A stretch of 64,000 nt of DNA, taken from Microcyclospora pomicola. Taxonomy: Eukaryota > Ascomycota > Dothideomycetes > Capnodiales. The notes beneath the pieces were generated by a model. That model had not been told where the DNA came from, ran no database searches, and saw only the letters and a list, made by a program, of their open reading frames with translations. The DNA lies in the NCBI GenBank assembly GCA_002786065.1, contig NHNY01000011.1, positions 186,001 to 250,000 of the forward strand. Direction: 5' to 3'. Every line of letters begins with the position of its first letter. Position 1 is the first letter of the stretch. Below, piece after piece: positions 35,274 through 46,872 of this stretch. Position numbers and translations under genes: made by a program.

Positions 35274-35892
35274 ACTGTCCGTCAAAGGTATCAGCATCGC
35301 GATTGTATGACAGAAGCGGATTGGAGAGGAGAAATCTACAATGTGATGCAACGCACTCGGTCTTTGTGGTCCCATACGTTTATGCTTCAATGCCGTCATC
35401 ACTTCGCTGCGCCTACATGTAAGTAGCTACGCCTCCGCCATGACACATGATCTAGACATCATTCACGGTTTATTCTGTGGTGAACTGAGATCTAGGTTTT
35501 CACCCGTCATATTGGCTGACGTTTGGATGAATGGTGATGGTGCAACATGGACAAATTTCCGTTGAATATAGATTTCCAGATACCTAGTACCTACCTTCCC
35601 TAGTGAACTGGATCTTTTCGCAGGATTTCTCTGTGTGCAGCTTCATTAAGCAGGGGCGAGGAAAGTGCATGTGAGGGCACGATACACTGATTGCCGCGCC
35701 CATGGGCAGAAACACAAACATCATGGGAGCATATAGAGGTCCCAAACGTAGGCTGTTCGTAAAGTGTTGGTCCTCGCACGAGTGCCTAGAACAGTCTACC
35801 TCAAGAACACGCTCAGCAAGGCCGTTGAATATGACTCTAGATGGCCCTCTGGCGGGAAGGTTGGAGCAGATCGATCGACAACACTTTGCTTC
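35274..35892. other. Spacer between DUF1295 and F-box-like genes
   Basis: No supported gene. Several in-frame ATGs in the first 130 bases belong to the possible longer start of the DUF1295 protein. Confidence 0.45.
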
Positions 35893-37631
35893 TCAGCTGA
35901 AGTTTACTTCCTCGCTGTCGAGAATATCGCAGTGTGGCTCGAGCTGCTTGAGCTCATACCGAGTGAATTCTGGACTTGCGAGCACAGTCACGCGACCGAG
36001 TGCATCTGTTCCGACAACGCGCTTGAAGCTGTAGCTGGTGGTCACTTTCTGTGGGTATTCATCATCATCACCTTTGTAGTCGATGGCAAGTACGCAAAGA
36101 CGCGGACATGCATCGTAAAGGCACGCAAAAATCTTGTGAGCTAGGTCCGCCACCCAATAGTTGAAATTTGCTCGTGGTAGAAGTCCGGCTTTGTAAACAA
36201 CTAGCCGTAGTACTCGCAGGGATGGCGTTTGTGCGAGGCAGCTCTGTGTAGCGTCAGTGGCCAGTGTCTCAAGTTTTGCTGCCCTGAACTCACGAGAAAT
36301 TTGGGTATTATCTCGTTACAGTAATGTAAGCCTTCGACAGCACCCATGTCACGAACAAGCCCAGAGGGCGCTTGTAAGCCGAGATACTCAAGTTTGATAC
36401 ACAAACCAAGTAGTTGTGTCAGTGATGAATATGACCTTCCTTCTGGCTGATATGGATCATGATAAATGTGTTTACGACGGCCAACAGCTTGATCGTCACT
36501 CTCATCATAGACACTGAAATATTCTGGGGCCGAGTCATTGACCATTAGCGTCTGCAGTGTGCTAGCATGCGGGCACAAGTCGCTCCAGTAGTAATTTGCG
36601 CCCATAGTCCCACCTTCCTGCTGGTCAACACTCAACCGCTGCAGCCCCGTGGTGGACAGCAGGGCGGGGGATACCTTGACATCGGCAGCAGCAACATTCG
36701 CGTGGCGGTGATCAACTAGAACTTTGAGTGACAAGTTTTGGAGACTCAAGCTCTCGAGAAAAGGACACGTATCTTGGCATCGGACTAGCACGAGCTCGTC
36801 AAGGTCAGTCAGTACAACGCCAGCATCCAGAGCAGCTGCGCATTGCCGAAGAATGAAAGTTTTCAGAAGCAATCGTCGTATTCCTGCTCGTTGCTCGCAG
36901 TGTGCAGGCAAAATTAACTTCATCATTTCTCGGCAACGCATCTCAATGCTTGGCGTATTCTGCCACTCAAGGCCACAAATGATTGTTAGGGTGTGGACGT
37001 TGATTGCTCGCTGGAGCAACTCACAAGCTCTTACGCAATCACGATGAGCTTTGACAGATAGCGAAAGCCGGACAATGCCTTGAAGGTCATGCCCCTTCGG
37101 CAAGAGTTCTGCTACCAATGATCCCCGATCATGCCATAGCGGGAGCGAGTAGTTCTCGAGATGACTTTGCTTCTTGTGAAGAAGGGAGTTGAAAGTGCTA
37201 GAGACATGGGCGCCTGTTTCGAATGTAAAGCTCCGTAATTGGTCTTTGGGTATAGTGTTGACTATATGCCATAAGAACTTGGAACGGTCGTAGTCGACGT
37301 ACTGCTTGCATGGATCGCTGATGCGGACGTCCCGTATGTGAATAAGATTTCTATTACTTGCGGTGAATGTGTTCCTGACAGTAACCCGGTTCAAGTGAGT
37401 TGTCGTGATCTCAAATTTGGCGTAGAGTAGTGGTCCTGCAACCTCTTGCAGTTCCCGACAGACCAGACATAAATTTTTGAGGTCAGCTCGAAGGACCATG
37501 AGTTGAACAATGCAGGTCTGAATTTCTGTTGGAAGCCTCAGAAGCGGCGAGAAAAGAGATCGAGTCTCCGGTGCAGAAAGGTCGCTCTGAGAGCCTTGCA
37601 GAACAGTACTCGCCGCAAGTTCAACAGACAT
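35893..37631 (-). CDS. F-box/LRR-like protein of unknown target
   Basis: Exons 37631..36294 and 36243..35893 give 562 residues. Near the N terminus, FSPLLRLPTEIQTCIVQLM followed by LKNLCLVCRELQEVAGPLLY is a clear F-box-like motif for Skp1 binding. The rest has leucine-rich repeat character (LHIRDVRIS, LTIICGLEW, LDELVLVRC, LQNLSLKVL, LQRLSVDQQ, LQTLMVND, LEYLGLQAPS). The 50-nt intron (gtgagt...ctacacag) continues the repeat pattern into QTPSLRVLRLVVYKAG and a C-terminal tail ending SEEVNFS; without it the frame ends in an unrelated stretch. The protein is likely a substrate receptor of an SCF ubiquitin ligase; its target is unknown. It could be a lineage-specific member of the expanded fungal F-box family. 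Confidence 0.83.
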
Positions 37632-38174
37632 AACTGCGGATCAGGAGGATGCTGTGGAAGGATACCGGAATATCGAAGATGCTGCCGGGACCTCGCAATG
37701 ATTATCGTTCGTCCCGAAGACGATGGCGAATAGCTCCGTTAGTAGGAAGAGAACAATAATTCCTACCGATAAGTGGACAAGATTTGAATCGGTGCATGAT
37801 AAGATGGCCTATACGAAGTTGTCACATCATATTCTGTCGCCGAGGCGGGCGCAGTCACTGAACGGAATGAGTCACGAGGCGTATGGCATACAAAACGTCT
37901 GGCTGTGTAAGGAATGCTGTAGCGTTCGATGACAGCCGCAGAGGTGGCAGGCATGTTGAACATGGTTGTATCGGATGAAGTGGCCTCCATTCCCACCGTT
38001 GATGTCGCTGCTCGGCAGAATCTCGGGCTTGGCAGTGGTTTGACCCTCCGGGCTCTCCCACATCGAATTTAGCGGAAAACGCTTTGTGCATCACGAATCT
38101 ACCTAATTACATCTCCACCCACGCTCTTTGAGGAACTTCGACATACCTGAAATAGCCAAGACACAGCATTCAAG
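37632..38174. other. Divergent promoter region of F-box-like and RPS12 genes
   Basis: No gene seen. The RPS12 promoter should occupy the right part. Confidence 0.45.
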
Positions 38175-38903
38175 ATGGTAAGTTCAACCAACTTCCGTAT
38201 CGACGGGATAGAGGGTCGCAGACGGAAGCAAAGGCGCGACATGGCACTGGTGAACTCGGCAGTCAAGCACGAGACCATGCACAGCCGACCTCACGCCATG
38301 TCGTCGACACCCTCGTCCCAGGCGTCGCACTGAGTCTGCTCGAAACAATCTCTAACACTACTTCCAGTCGGACGGAGAAGAGCCCACAAACATCGAGGAG
38401 GTCCCCGCGGCCGAGGAGGTTGAAGTAGCCGGCGATGAGACTGCCGGCAAGGACGGCAGCATGTCGGTGCTCGACGCACTCAAGGGCGTGCTCAAGATTG
38501 CATTGATCCACGACGGTCTCGCCCGCGGTCTCCGCGAAGCCAGCAAAGCCCTCGACCGCCGCCAGGCACACATGTGCGTGCTCAACGAGGCTTGCGAGGA
38601 GGAGGCATACAAGAAGTTGGTCGTGGCCCTGTGCGGCGAGCACAAGATCCCGCTCATCAAGGTGCCCGACGGAAAGCAGCTCGGTGAATGGGCTGGTCTC
38701 TGTACGTTCTTACCTCACTCCTGTTTCCCATCGATGATGAAAACTGCGAACTGGCACGCTGACTGTGATCTTGTACAGGCCAAATCGACCGTGAAGGCAA
38801 CGCCCGCAAGGTCGTCAACTGCTCGTGCGTCGTCGTCAAGGACTGGGGTGAGGAGTCACAGGAGCGCTCCATCCTGCTCAACTACTTCCAGACCGAGCAG
38901 TAG
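38175..38903 (+). CDS. RPS12: 40S ribosomal protein S12 (eS12)
   Basis: Exons 38175..38177, 38368..38701 and 38779..38903 give 153 residues. The first coding exon is only the ATG; a 190-nt intron follows, then a second of 77 nt. After an acidic N terminus ([17 protein letters not shown]), the L7Ae-like fold appears: [62 protein letters not shown] and [13 protein letters not shown], ending FQTEQ. It is a structural protein of the 40S beak. The [19 protein letters not shown] joint across intron 2 is conserved in eukaryotes. Translating into intron 2 instead gives an unrelated tail. Confidence 0.96.
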
Positions 38904-39375
38904 ACGTTCTTCACTTCAATACCACCAAGCAGATCCATCCTTTCTACAACGTTCAGTGCAGCATGTGGGATCGCTATCGGGGTATCCGTCTCTCCAAATT
39001 TGTTGCAAGATGATTTCATCCCAATGCACTTTTTCCTAAGATTGAGTGGGAGGGCTGGATACAGGGGGCATGGCCGGGTTGTACAGTAGTACGGGCATTC
39101 GTCTACCATAGTCTCGGCAGCATTTCACTCGCTGGCTGGACTGCATAGAAGGAATCAAAAAGCGTCATATACACTCACATCCCATGGTGCCACTAATCTC
39201 GTGAATATGTTGTTGATTGATAGTCCACGTAAAGCTTGGGACTAACATTGGCAGCCGCCTAGACGCAATGCTATCTACGGCCTCTCCAATCCTTCAAGTC
39301 ACTGATTCGTAAATCTTCAACGCGGATCCTCGGCCTAGAGAACGCAGCTGTTGAAGTACATGTACAGCCGTGAGA
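38904..39375. other. Tail-to-tail spacer of RPS12 and the VID24 gene
   Basis: Holds both 3' untranslated regions; no gene seen. Confidence 0.5.
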
Positions 39376-41730
39376 TCACCTCATCTGAAAACTCGGCCAC
39401 CCGGCACACTTCCCCTTCAGCTGCAGACACTGATACGGCGTGCTCTGCGGATCGAAGTACAGCCCCTGCACATCGCCGTCCGCCCGGCGGAGGCTGATGT
39501 AGTAGAAGCCGCTGATGGTGAGGCCGTGCTCGCGGTCGGTGTCGCCCTGGCGCTCCGCGTGCGAGGCGGCACAAGCGTCATCCTTGGCGTGCACGAAGCA
39601 GCGCTCTTTCCAGCGCATGAAGAGGTATTCGTCGCGGAGCGCCGCGAGGCGCGTGCTGGAGAGCAGGAGGCGGGCGCATTCGTCATCGGAAGCGAGGTGG
39701 GAGAAGGGAGGGAGTTTGCGCCAGTTGGCGGCGTCGATGGAGGGGGAGGCGGGAGGGAAGGCCGGGGTGGGCCGCCGCGGGGAAGGTCCTGATGATGAGG
39801 CGGTTGTGCTGTTGGCCGGTGGGGCGGGAGTCAGCAGGCTATGCGTGCTGAAGTCGATGATGTGGCCTTCCATGTAGGTGGTGATGGGCGCGTCTTTCCG
39901 ACCGGCTTTGGGTCGCTCGCTGTCGGTACGCGCATTGTGCAAGAGGGCCAGCGAGCTGGAATGTTGGGGGACGTCGTAGGCTTCCATCGTGCCTTGCAGA
40001 GACATGGTCTCTTCATCAACGGCATGGATCACTACACGCACAGGCCAATGGTCGTGAGATGCGTCCTGAACTTGCTTCGGCCGCGTCGAAGTGTGCGAAG
40101 CCACCGGTGGAGTGAAGCGATAGCTAAGCCATGGTCGTGTAGCATCGAATGCTAATGGAGCTACTGTACGCGAGGACTCTGAGGTATGCTCAGTCGCGGG
40201 ATTCGAGAGAGGGAAGTTAGGATTGATCTGCTCTATATTGTGGTTAGTGGTGGGCTGGGATGGATGCGTAAGAACAGCAGTATGTCCGGAAGCATGCTGA
40301 TGGCCTTCGTAAATTGCACCAGGCTGGAGCCAAGATGATTGAGGTAACGGACACAGTTCCGCAAGGTCCATGATGAAGTCGTCATGTTTGTCTGCGAAGA
40401 ACTCCTTTGTGGCCAAGCCGTGGTCCATGGCTGCGGAGAGACTGTCGTGGTAGGAGTAACAATCTCGCAACTCGTTCAGATACTGCAGCGCATTGCCCAG
40501 TAATGGCGGTGGTGCTGCCGGTTGTGTATGCGTCGACGGGGCTGTGTTCGTCGTCGTTCCCGGCGTGGGAAGACGTGGTAATCGCGGAGGCACATTCTCT
40601 GCGAGATAGCCTCTTCGGAAAGCTTCCACTCGTTCCTGTCTGTCTCTTTCCCGCAGTTCACTCGACCGCTCTGACACCGCTGGCTGTCCATCAGACGTGG
40701 CAGCCGGCGGAGGTAATAGCCAGCTATCGCGACTCGCATGCTCTTCAGTTCCGCTACCTCGGTTCGGACTCGGTCTGAACCAGCCCTGCCCTCTGGCCCT
40801 CTCTTCCTCTTCGCTCAGTCCGCTCCGCTCCCTTTCCATCACATATCTTAACATCCTGTCGGTCGCGCTCGGCGAGCCCTGCCGATAACTCCTCGCCTGC
40901 GCCGCAGCTCTCTGCCTCAGATTGACCCACTCCTGTTCCCTCCTCCTCCTCTCGCGCTCCCGCAACCTTTCTCTTCGTTCCGCCGCCCCGGCCAATCCCC
41001 CTCGTAGCTCACGTCCCTGCGCCGCTCCATGCTCCAGCAACCTCGAGATATCCGCATGCAGATCCGGCTGACTACTACGCAACTGCTCGATCAGAGCATC
41101 CAGGTGCCCGTCCGGCTCCCTCGCCGAAGGCGCCCAATCATAGAGATTCTGCCGACTCGGCGACGGCGTGCGATTGCCGTACGCCGACGGTCTAGCTTCC
41201 GACGTGGTAGGAACTGGAGGTTCGTGAAACCGATTGAGTCTCTCAAGAACCCGTTGCAGACGGTTTCGCCGCGACGTGTCCTCCTCTTCCACAGCCTCAT
41301 TCGCCGGCCGTGGCGCAGCTTGCGTCGCTACAGTGCTGGCGCGATTTTGCGCAACCTCGCCTCGGGTATCGGCGTCTGCATTCAGCTGATCCAGAAGCTC
41401 GACCGAATGGCGCAGGAAGGCCAGGTTCTCCGCCTCGTCGTCCATCGGATCGGAGACCTGAAGGGTAGCGGCGAGGTCTTGCACCGGCGAGGTCCAGTAC
41501 GACTCGAGCGGCGTGGACATGCGCGTCAGCGGAGGAGTCGTGTGCGCTCCGGGCGCGGGGGTTGTGAGGAGAGGATGGTCAAGCCGGGAGCCGTTTGCCG
41601 TATCGCCGCTCTGCTTTGGATGCACATCTCTTAGCTACCCCATCCTTGCAGTTCACTGAATTGACGAGACATGAGACTTGCTTACCGTGGAAGGCGAGGC
41701 TGCACCCGCGGGCGAGTTGGCGGGTGGCAT
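39376..41730 (-). CDS. VID24/GID4-domain protein (candidate GID/CTLH E3 substrate receptor)
   Basis: Exons 41730..41686 and 41610..39376 give 759 residues. The first exon encodes MPPANSPAGAASPST; a 75-nt intron ends at aaagcag. The C-terminal part (about 520-759) carries the Vid24 beta-barrel: FTPPVASHT, WPVRVVIHAVDEETMSLQGTM, TYMEGHIIDFSTHSLL, WRKLPPF, MRWKERCFV, then TISGFYYISLRRADGDVQGLYFD and YQCLQLKG. In yeast, Gid4/Vid24 and Gid10 use this barrel to bind N-degrons for the GID ubiquitin ligase. The first 500 residues are an extension absent from Gid4: an Arg/Glu-rich segment (RERLRERERRRREQEWVNLRQR) that may form a helix, and Ser/Pro-rich linkers. A NLYDWAPS motif sits near residue 155. 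Whether it is the Gid4 or Gid10 counterpart, or a third type, is open. Confidence 0.85.
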
Positions 41731-43467
41731 GTTCGATGGTGCCGGTGGTCTATGACCGCATGGTCCTGGTTCATGTGTGGATCTATGGATGTAGCGACCT
41801 GATCTCCTAGTCGAGACACTACAGACGTAACGGAAGATTCAAGTGAGGAGCTGTATGAGCCAGTAACACTAGCACTTGATGTCTTCGAAGTCGCAGTAGC
41901 ATGTGTAACACACTGCACGTACCATGTCGTCTGCCCGCCGTCACTATCTTGGCACTTCCACGTGCAGATACCTTACAGCGTATCGTCCCGTACCAAGATT
42001 GCTTTACTGACTCTATTTGTACTACTTCATTCTACCACATTCACTACACAAAGGTCACGGAGAGTACAAGCGACGATCTTCTTGAACTCGCAAGTGAGAT
42101 TACTTGTTGTTTGAAGTTACTCAAGACTAAGTCGAAAAAATAGCATTCGGCACCGACCATAGACTAGCTACGGTCAACCTGCTATCTAACAAGAGATTGT
42201 TTCCAGCGTCCACTTGTCCCCCTTCGACACACATCAAGTGGTCGTTGTAGTGGGAAACTCCGAATACCAGAATCCAGCTGGCTCGTATAGCGGGACGTCG
42301 CTATAGTTCTGACAACCCTGCGCCCAAACCATCCTGATGCATTCCCAGAGTCCAAAACCAGTAAAGGTGGCCCCGTGGAAGCATCGTCCAAAAGCACTCC
42401 GACCCGGACGTTGCACATATTCTCTTTCCATAAGACATTTGTCGGCAGAGACCACTCGAAGCAGGTCTACCTCCTCCCACACCTGGTGTGTTTGGAAACA
42501 AGCATCGGGACCATGACCGACAGAGCTCCGTGCGTCTAGCGCATGGAGAGTCATCATCGGTCGATCACGGGTCTGCCGTATGTCGAAAAAGAATAGTGAA
42601 CCATTAGTCCAGAAGAGACTCATGTCGGTTTAGGCGGTCGCCATATTAAGATGAGGGACGTATCAAACGCCACACTCGCAAGAGTTGAACATATTCCGCC
42701 AGCCATGTCTTTACCACTGACCAGGATGCCGTATAAGATGATCCATCCATTAGCGAGGATAGAGGCAGTCCTGACCAGCGTCGCACCCGGCTACCCTCAT
42801 CACCGCGACTCGTCCGCATCGTATCCGCTGTCCCGGCTTTCAAGCCCGACGGACCGGAGTGTACGATCGACGAGACCGATTTCCAAGTAGCCGGGTGAAG
42901 GGAAGACAACAGCGTCGAATTGATCGGAAAGGAGAGTAGTCGAGCAGTCCAGCTGATCGTAGCAAAAGACGGGAACAAGCGAACCAGACTCCAAGCGGAA
43001 AACACAAAGGGCAAGAGCATGCATGCATGTTCGCCGTAAGACCTTGCGGTCGGTTGTTCTTTGAATTGGTAGTGACCACCCAGAGTAAAATGTGAAATTC
43101 GCCGTCCGGTCCAAAGGAAAAAGAGATTGTGATATGTCCGATCCAAAATCAAATATGCTCGCTTGCTGAAGAACATACGGAAAAAGAAAATCGCTAAAGG
43201 ACGCCGTCCATGATGATATGGGAGATCAAAGTGCTGCGAATCATCCTTGTAGCAGATGTCGCTGGGTGATGATCAACATCGGGTATCGCTTGTCGCATCG
43301 CTTGGACATTACAATGAGGTCGTAGGTCGCGTCATCTGAAGGGCGCGTCTTCATGAATGTAGAAGATTTGAGGCATCAGACATGACAATCCAAAGCCGAG
43401 ACACCGGGTGCGAAGACTGTCGATCAACGACAGGGCCAGAAAAGATAGTGCGCTTTCGATGGTCAGC
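41731..43467. other. Region upstream of the VID24 gene with unassigned frames
   Basis: No confident gene. Minus-strand frames at 42234-42623, 42646-43176 and 42800-43114 overlap in different phases and match no family I know. A stretch near 42640-42790 (minus) could encode a hydrophobic WIILYGILVSG-type segment in another phase. They could be exons of a small unknown gene, a decayed gene, or chance. Confidence 0.35.
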
Positions 43468-44532
43468 TCAGACCATGCCAGCGTACTGCTGTCCAAAGTT
43501 GTGTTGACCGAAGCCAAAGTCGTTGAAGCCACCCATGCTCATATCATATGAGCAGTGTTGCAGAAGCATGCTTGGCATCGCAGGCATCACCGTCATACTT
43601 TGAGGCGAATCGTAGAATTGCGCTGGCGCCGAAGTGTATGCGATCGGTTGGCTGAACGACGGTGTGGGCGAGGGGAGTTGTACCGGATTGAGACCGGGCT
43701 CGTGCCAGAATGCATTGGACTGGTTGTCGCTGCAGGTGGTCGCCGTTGGAGAAGGCGTCGAAGGCAGCACTCTCCAGGTGTCGACTGGCAGTGGATGAGA
43801 TGACGGCAGTGACATCTGTTGCGGGGGCGGCGTCCACCAGTTGCCCTGCACATGGTTGTTCGGCAGGATCGGAGCAGGGTGGATGACATCGACGATCCTC
43901 GGTGGAGGCGGGAGCAAAGGTAGAAACAAGTTCATGATTGCACCCTTGACGTCTTCGGAGCGTCCTTCAAGGAGCTCTCCCGCACCGTCCTCCTCCAAGC
44001 CTTCAAGTGCACGCACACCGGTGCGGAAGACAAATCTGTTCGCAGCTTGCACAAAGTCGTCGTGCATCTTCTTGACCTGAGAGTCCTTCTCGGGCCAGCT
44101 CCATGTGTTGGCAGAGGCATCCACGGAGTAGATGTCCTTGTGGTAGTCGACGAGTGCCTCGATGGTCTCCGGTGTGAGCTTGAAGGCAACCTCGTGCTGT
44201 GACACCATGTCGACATGCACGACATAGGCTTCCAGGTGGATCAGCTGGTAGTTGAACAAGGCTTCGATCAAGGGATTCGAATCCCTGCGGAGGTCTGTGT
44301 CAGGTGCCTTGGGGAGCATCAGAGACGCAAGACTCCATATCGCATCTGGGCCGCCGAGAGTCTCTGTGAGACACCGGAAGTGTTGGGGGATGCTGTTGAG
44401 AGGACGCTTGACCCGGTTGATGCGCTTCAGAGTCTGCGTCAACCAAGGTTCGACTTTGGAGTTGAGCACTATTGTTGGAGCCGAACGAGGTGCAAAGGCC
44501 TGCGCAGAGGCGGGGAGTAATTGCAAAGGCAT
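43468..44532 (-). CDS. Unknown fungal protein with proline-rich tail
   Basis: 354 residues in one exon; not recognised. The first 190 residues look folded and helical (VEPWLTQTLKRINRVKRPLNSIP, LIEALFNYQLIHLEAYVVHVDMVSQ, ETIEALVDYHKDIYSV, KKMHDDFVQAANRFVFRTGVRAL). Residues 200-354 are Pro/Ser/Gln/Met-rich and low in complexity, with FNDFGFGQHNFGQQYAGM at the end, like a prion-like or transcriptional activation region. No signal or membrane segment. Codon use resembles neighbours and the frame is long and clean, so I think it is real. It could be a nuclear or cytoplasmic regulator, but no function can be assigned. Confidence 0.7.
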   Translation of the reverse strand: MPLQLLPASAQAFAPRSAPTIVLNSKVEPWLTQTLKRINRVKRPLNSIPQHFRCLTETLGGPDAIWSLASLMLPKAPDTDLRRDSNPLIEALFNYQLIHLEAYVVHVDMVSQHEVAFKLTPETIEALVDYHKDIYSVDASANTWSWPEKDSQVKKMHDDFVQAANRFVFRTGVRALEGLEEDGAGELLEGRSEDVKGAIMNLFLPLLPPPPRIVDVIHPAPILPNNHVQGNWWTPPPQQMSLPSSHPLPVDTWRVLPSTPSPTATTCSDNQSNAFWHEPGLNPVQLPSPTPSFSQPIAYTSAPAQFYDSPQSMTVMPAMPSMLLQHCSYDMSMGGFNDFGFGQHNFGQQYAGMV

Positions 44533-46872
44533 GTCGAAGATGTGATGAACCGGTACCAGACCAGGATGCGATTGTGGTAAGTCAGCGGCGAGGCGATATG
44601 ATGGACGACGTCAGATGGGACAGTCAGATCAGAAAGTGAAAGAAAAGTAAAGTAAAGGGAACAACCACGTAAGATGTCTCAGACGTGTGGGAGGTGTGGA
44701 AACGATGGAAATAATTATCTTTACCGAGCGCACCGTGATATGAGGGAGAGCGGATGAGTAGACGTAGGAGGTGGGCGGCGAATGAGGTGGCGCGGCGGAA
44801 GGTGAGGATAGAAGCATCAGAAGTCGCGGGGAGAGACCGTCCTTAAGGATGTCGGGACACGCTAGAGATGGAGGTGCATCTGGTGAGTTGCGTGGCTGAG
44901 CGCTCGAGTAGTATGTAGTAGTGTAGTATGCAGGCGGCGGCCGTGGCAAGCTGCAGGAGACCATCGACGAACATGCATAAGTAGCTCGACGAGCCTGCAT
45001 CTCTAGCTGCGACCAGCCACTGCGACACTCGCGTTCGTGCGAGAGCAGAATCGGCAGTTGTGCTGCTGCGACCCATGGTATGGCGAGCGAACGGCGGCGA
45101 ACTATGAGACACACGGCGCTTGTCGGTCTGCCAGCATCTATTGCTGCTGTGAGAAGATGTTGGCGATCATAATTATTGCGCAAGAGTTTCCAAGCAGGGC
45201 ACACCAAGTAGAGCATGTACACTGTCGGGACCGCCCCAAAGAGGCAGCAAAGCCGGTTGAGTTTACGGAACATCATCAAAGGAAGTCGATCAGTCATTCG
45301 CAATAATGACCCAGCACGCTGATGCCGTCCTTCTGGAAAGTCGACACTGTGCCGCCAACGTGCATCTGCAGGCTGATGCATTTGGTCAAGACGATGCTGC
45401 TTTAGGGAAGCTTCGCAGCGCTGGCGATGGCCGAATAGTCGCGGCCTAGCCAGCCTGAATCGCATCGACACGCTGCCATTCCTCGAAAGCGTGAGTCGCC
45501 GGTAGCAGAACGTACAGAAGTATCTCCCGGGACCTGGTCCGCGCAACTTCGTGAAGGCGACGCGGGACGAGGGAAAAAGCGATGGTTGGAGGGAGGTCAT
45601 GAGGAGGAAAATGCTAGCTCATGGGTCGGGCCCAATGAGAAGCAGCAGGTCCGCCAAGGCGACCAGAAGAAACCAAGATCAAGTGTTCGAGAACCCTTGT
45701 CTTCCCGATCACGAACCTGACCCTGTGGTAGCACGACAGCAAGCGCGTAGCGAGACGATTCACCCGCTGCAGCATCGATGGTAGTCCAGCGACACTGTTC
45801 TGACTGCTCCAAATCATGCCGTCGTCGTTGTGCCACGACAGCAGCGGTATGTCCGTCGGTGTACGAGTACGACTACCCGATCCAGGTGGCGCACCAGGAT
45901 TGCACAGCCTCACAGTGAAAACTCGACGCGGTGCATGATAAGCGTGTCGTCGATCATCGGCATCGCCGTTGCCGTTCTCCGTTTTTCCAACGTGCAGTAG
46001 CACTGTATACGCTGAGTGACGCGATGAGATGAACATGTTCGTCTTGATCGTACCACCATCACAGCGGTCATCTTCATGCAAGATACAGGAGTGAGTTCTC
46101 GACCAACGTGGAATCTCCACAGACCACGAATTGCGGCTGTCGGACCACGCCATGGGCCTGTATTGTCTTCATTTAGAACATCAGATTTCCGCTCTGGTCC
46201 AGTCGGAAGCATTCAATGCGTAGTACGAGAAGATAGTGTAGCCAAGATGACCAGACGAACCGACGCCTTAAGCGCTGCAGTACGTATCTGTGGCCGCGCC
46301 GGGTGGAAGATATGAACAGGGTCGGCATCCTGTCTGATGGTCTGTATCGAACATGTCGTTTATGCGTGATCATCGTCGTGTCAGTTCGTGTTGTTCAGAT
46401 CGAATGGATCGAAGCCCGATGGAAAGACTCGGCTAGCAGCGGGACGAGACACAGCGACATCGAAGCTGAACCCGCCTTGAATCCGCCTTGGGTAGCAAGA
46501 ATACGAGAGATTCCATAAACCAACGTCTCCCACATCATGGTTTGAGACGCTTCTCCATAGACTGAGTCCTTTGCAACTCTGTCTTTACTTCAAACCCAGT
46601 TTCTGTACACTGTCTGCTAGAGCTAAGTACCTATAGCCTTTCGAGCTTCCCTCAAGTCCAGGTCTGAAACGTCCTAAAGCCTGTTTCAAAGTTGCCCCAG
46701 CTCCGCTTCAGGCTTTCACTACACCCCATCCTGCATCATTCTGCTGTTCTTCCGGAACATCATCGTCAATCTGGGACGTGTGACTCATACTTCGAAGCAA
46801 TCCGGCTAGATTGGAGCTCTCGCCGACTACATCATTGCCACTGCTGTGAAGATCATCCGATTCGGAACGAGC
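44533..46872. other. 2.3-kb region without confident gene
   Basis: The longest frame (44629-45600, minus) has low-complexity Ser/Tyr/Pro stretches and no domain and overlaps the promoter of the unknown gene. A second (45614-46153, minus) is also unconvincing. I see nothing else. Confidence 0.45.

Noticed and set aside
38178-38367. Possible C/D snoRNA inside the RPS12 intron
   Set aside because: A CTGA is present, but I could find no C box (RTGATGA) or terminal stem, so it is not supported.
44629-45600. 323-codon minus-strand frame
   Set aside because: Low-complexity Ser/Tyr/Pro/Leu composition, no domain, no clear start context; likely the leader and promoter of the gene at 43468-44532.
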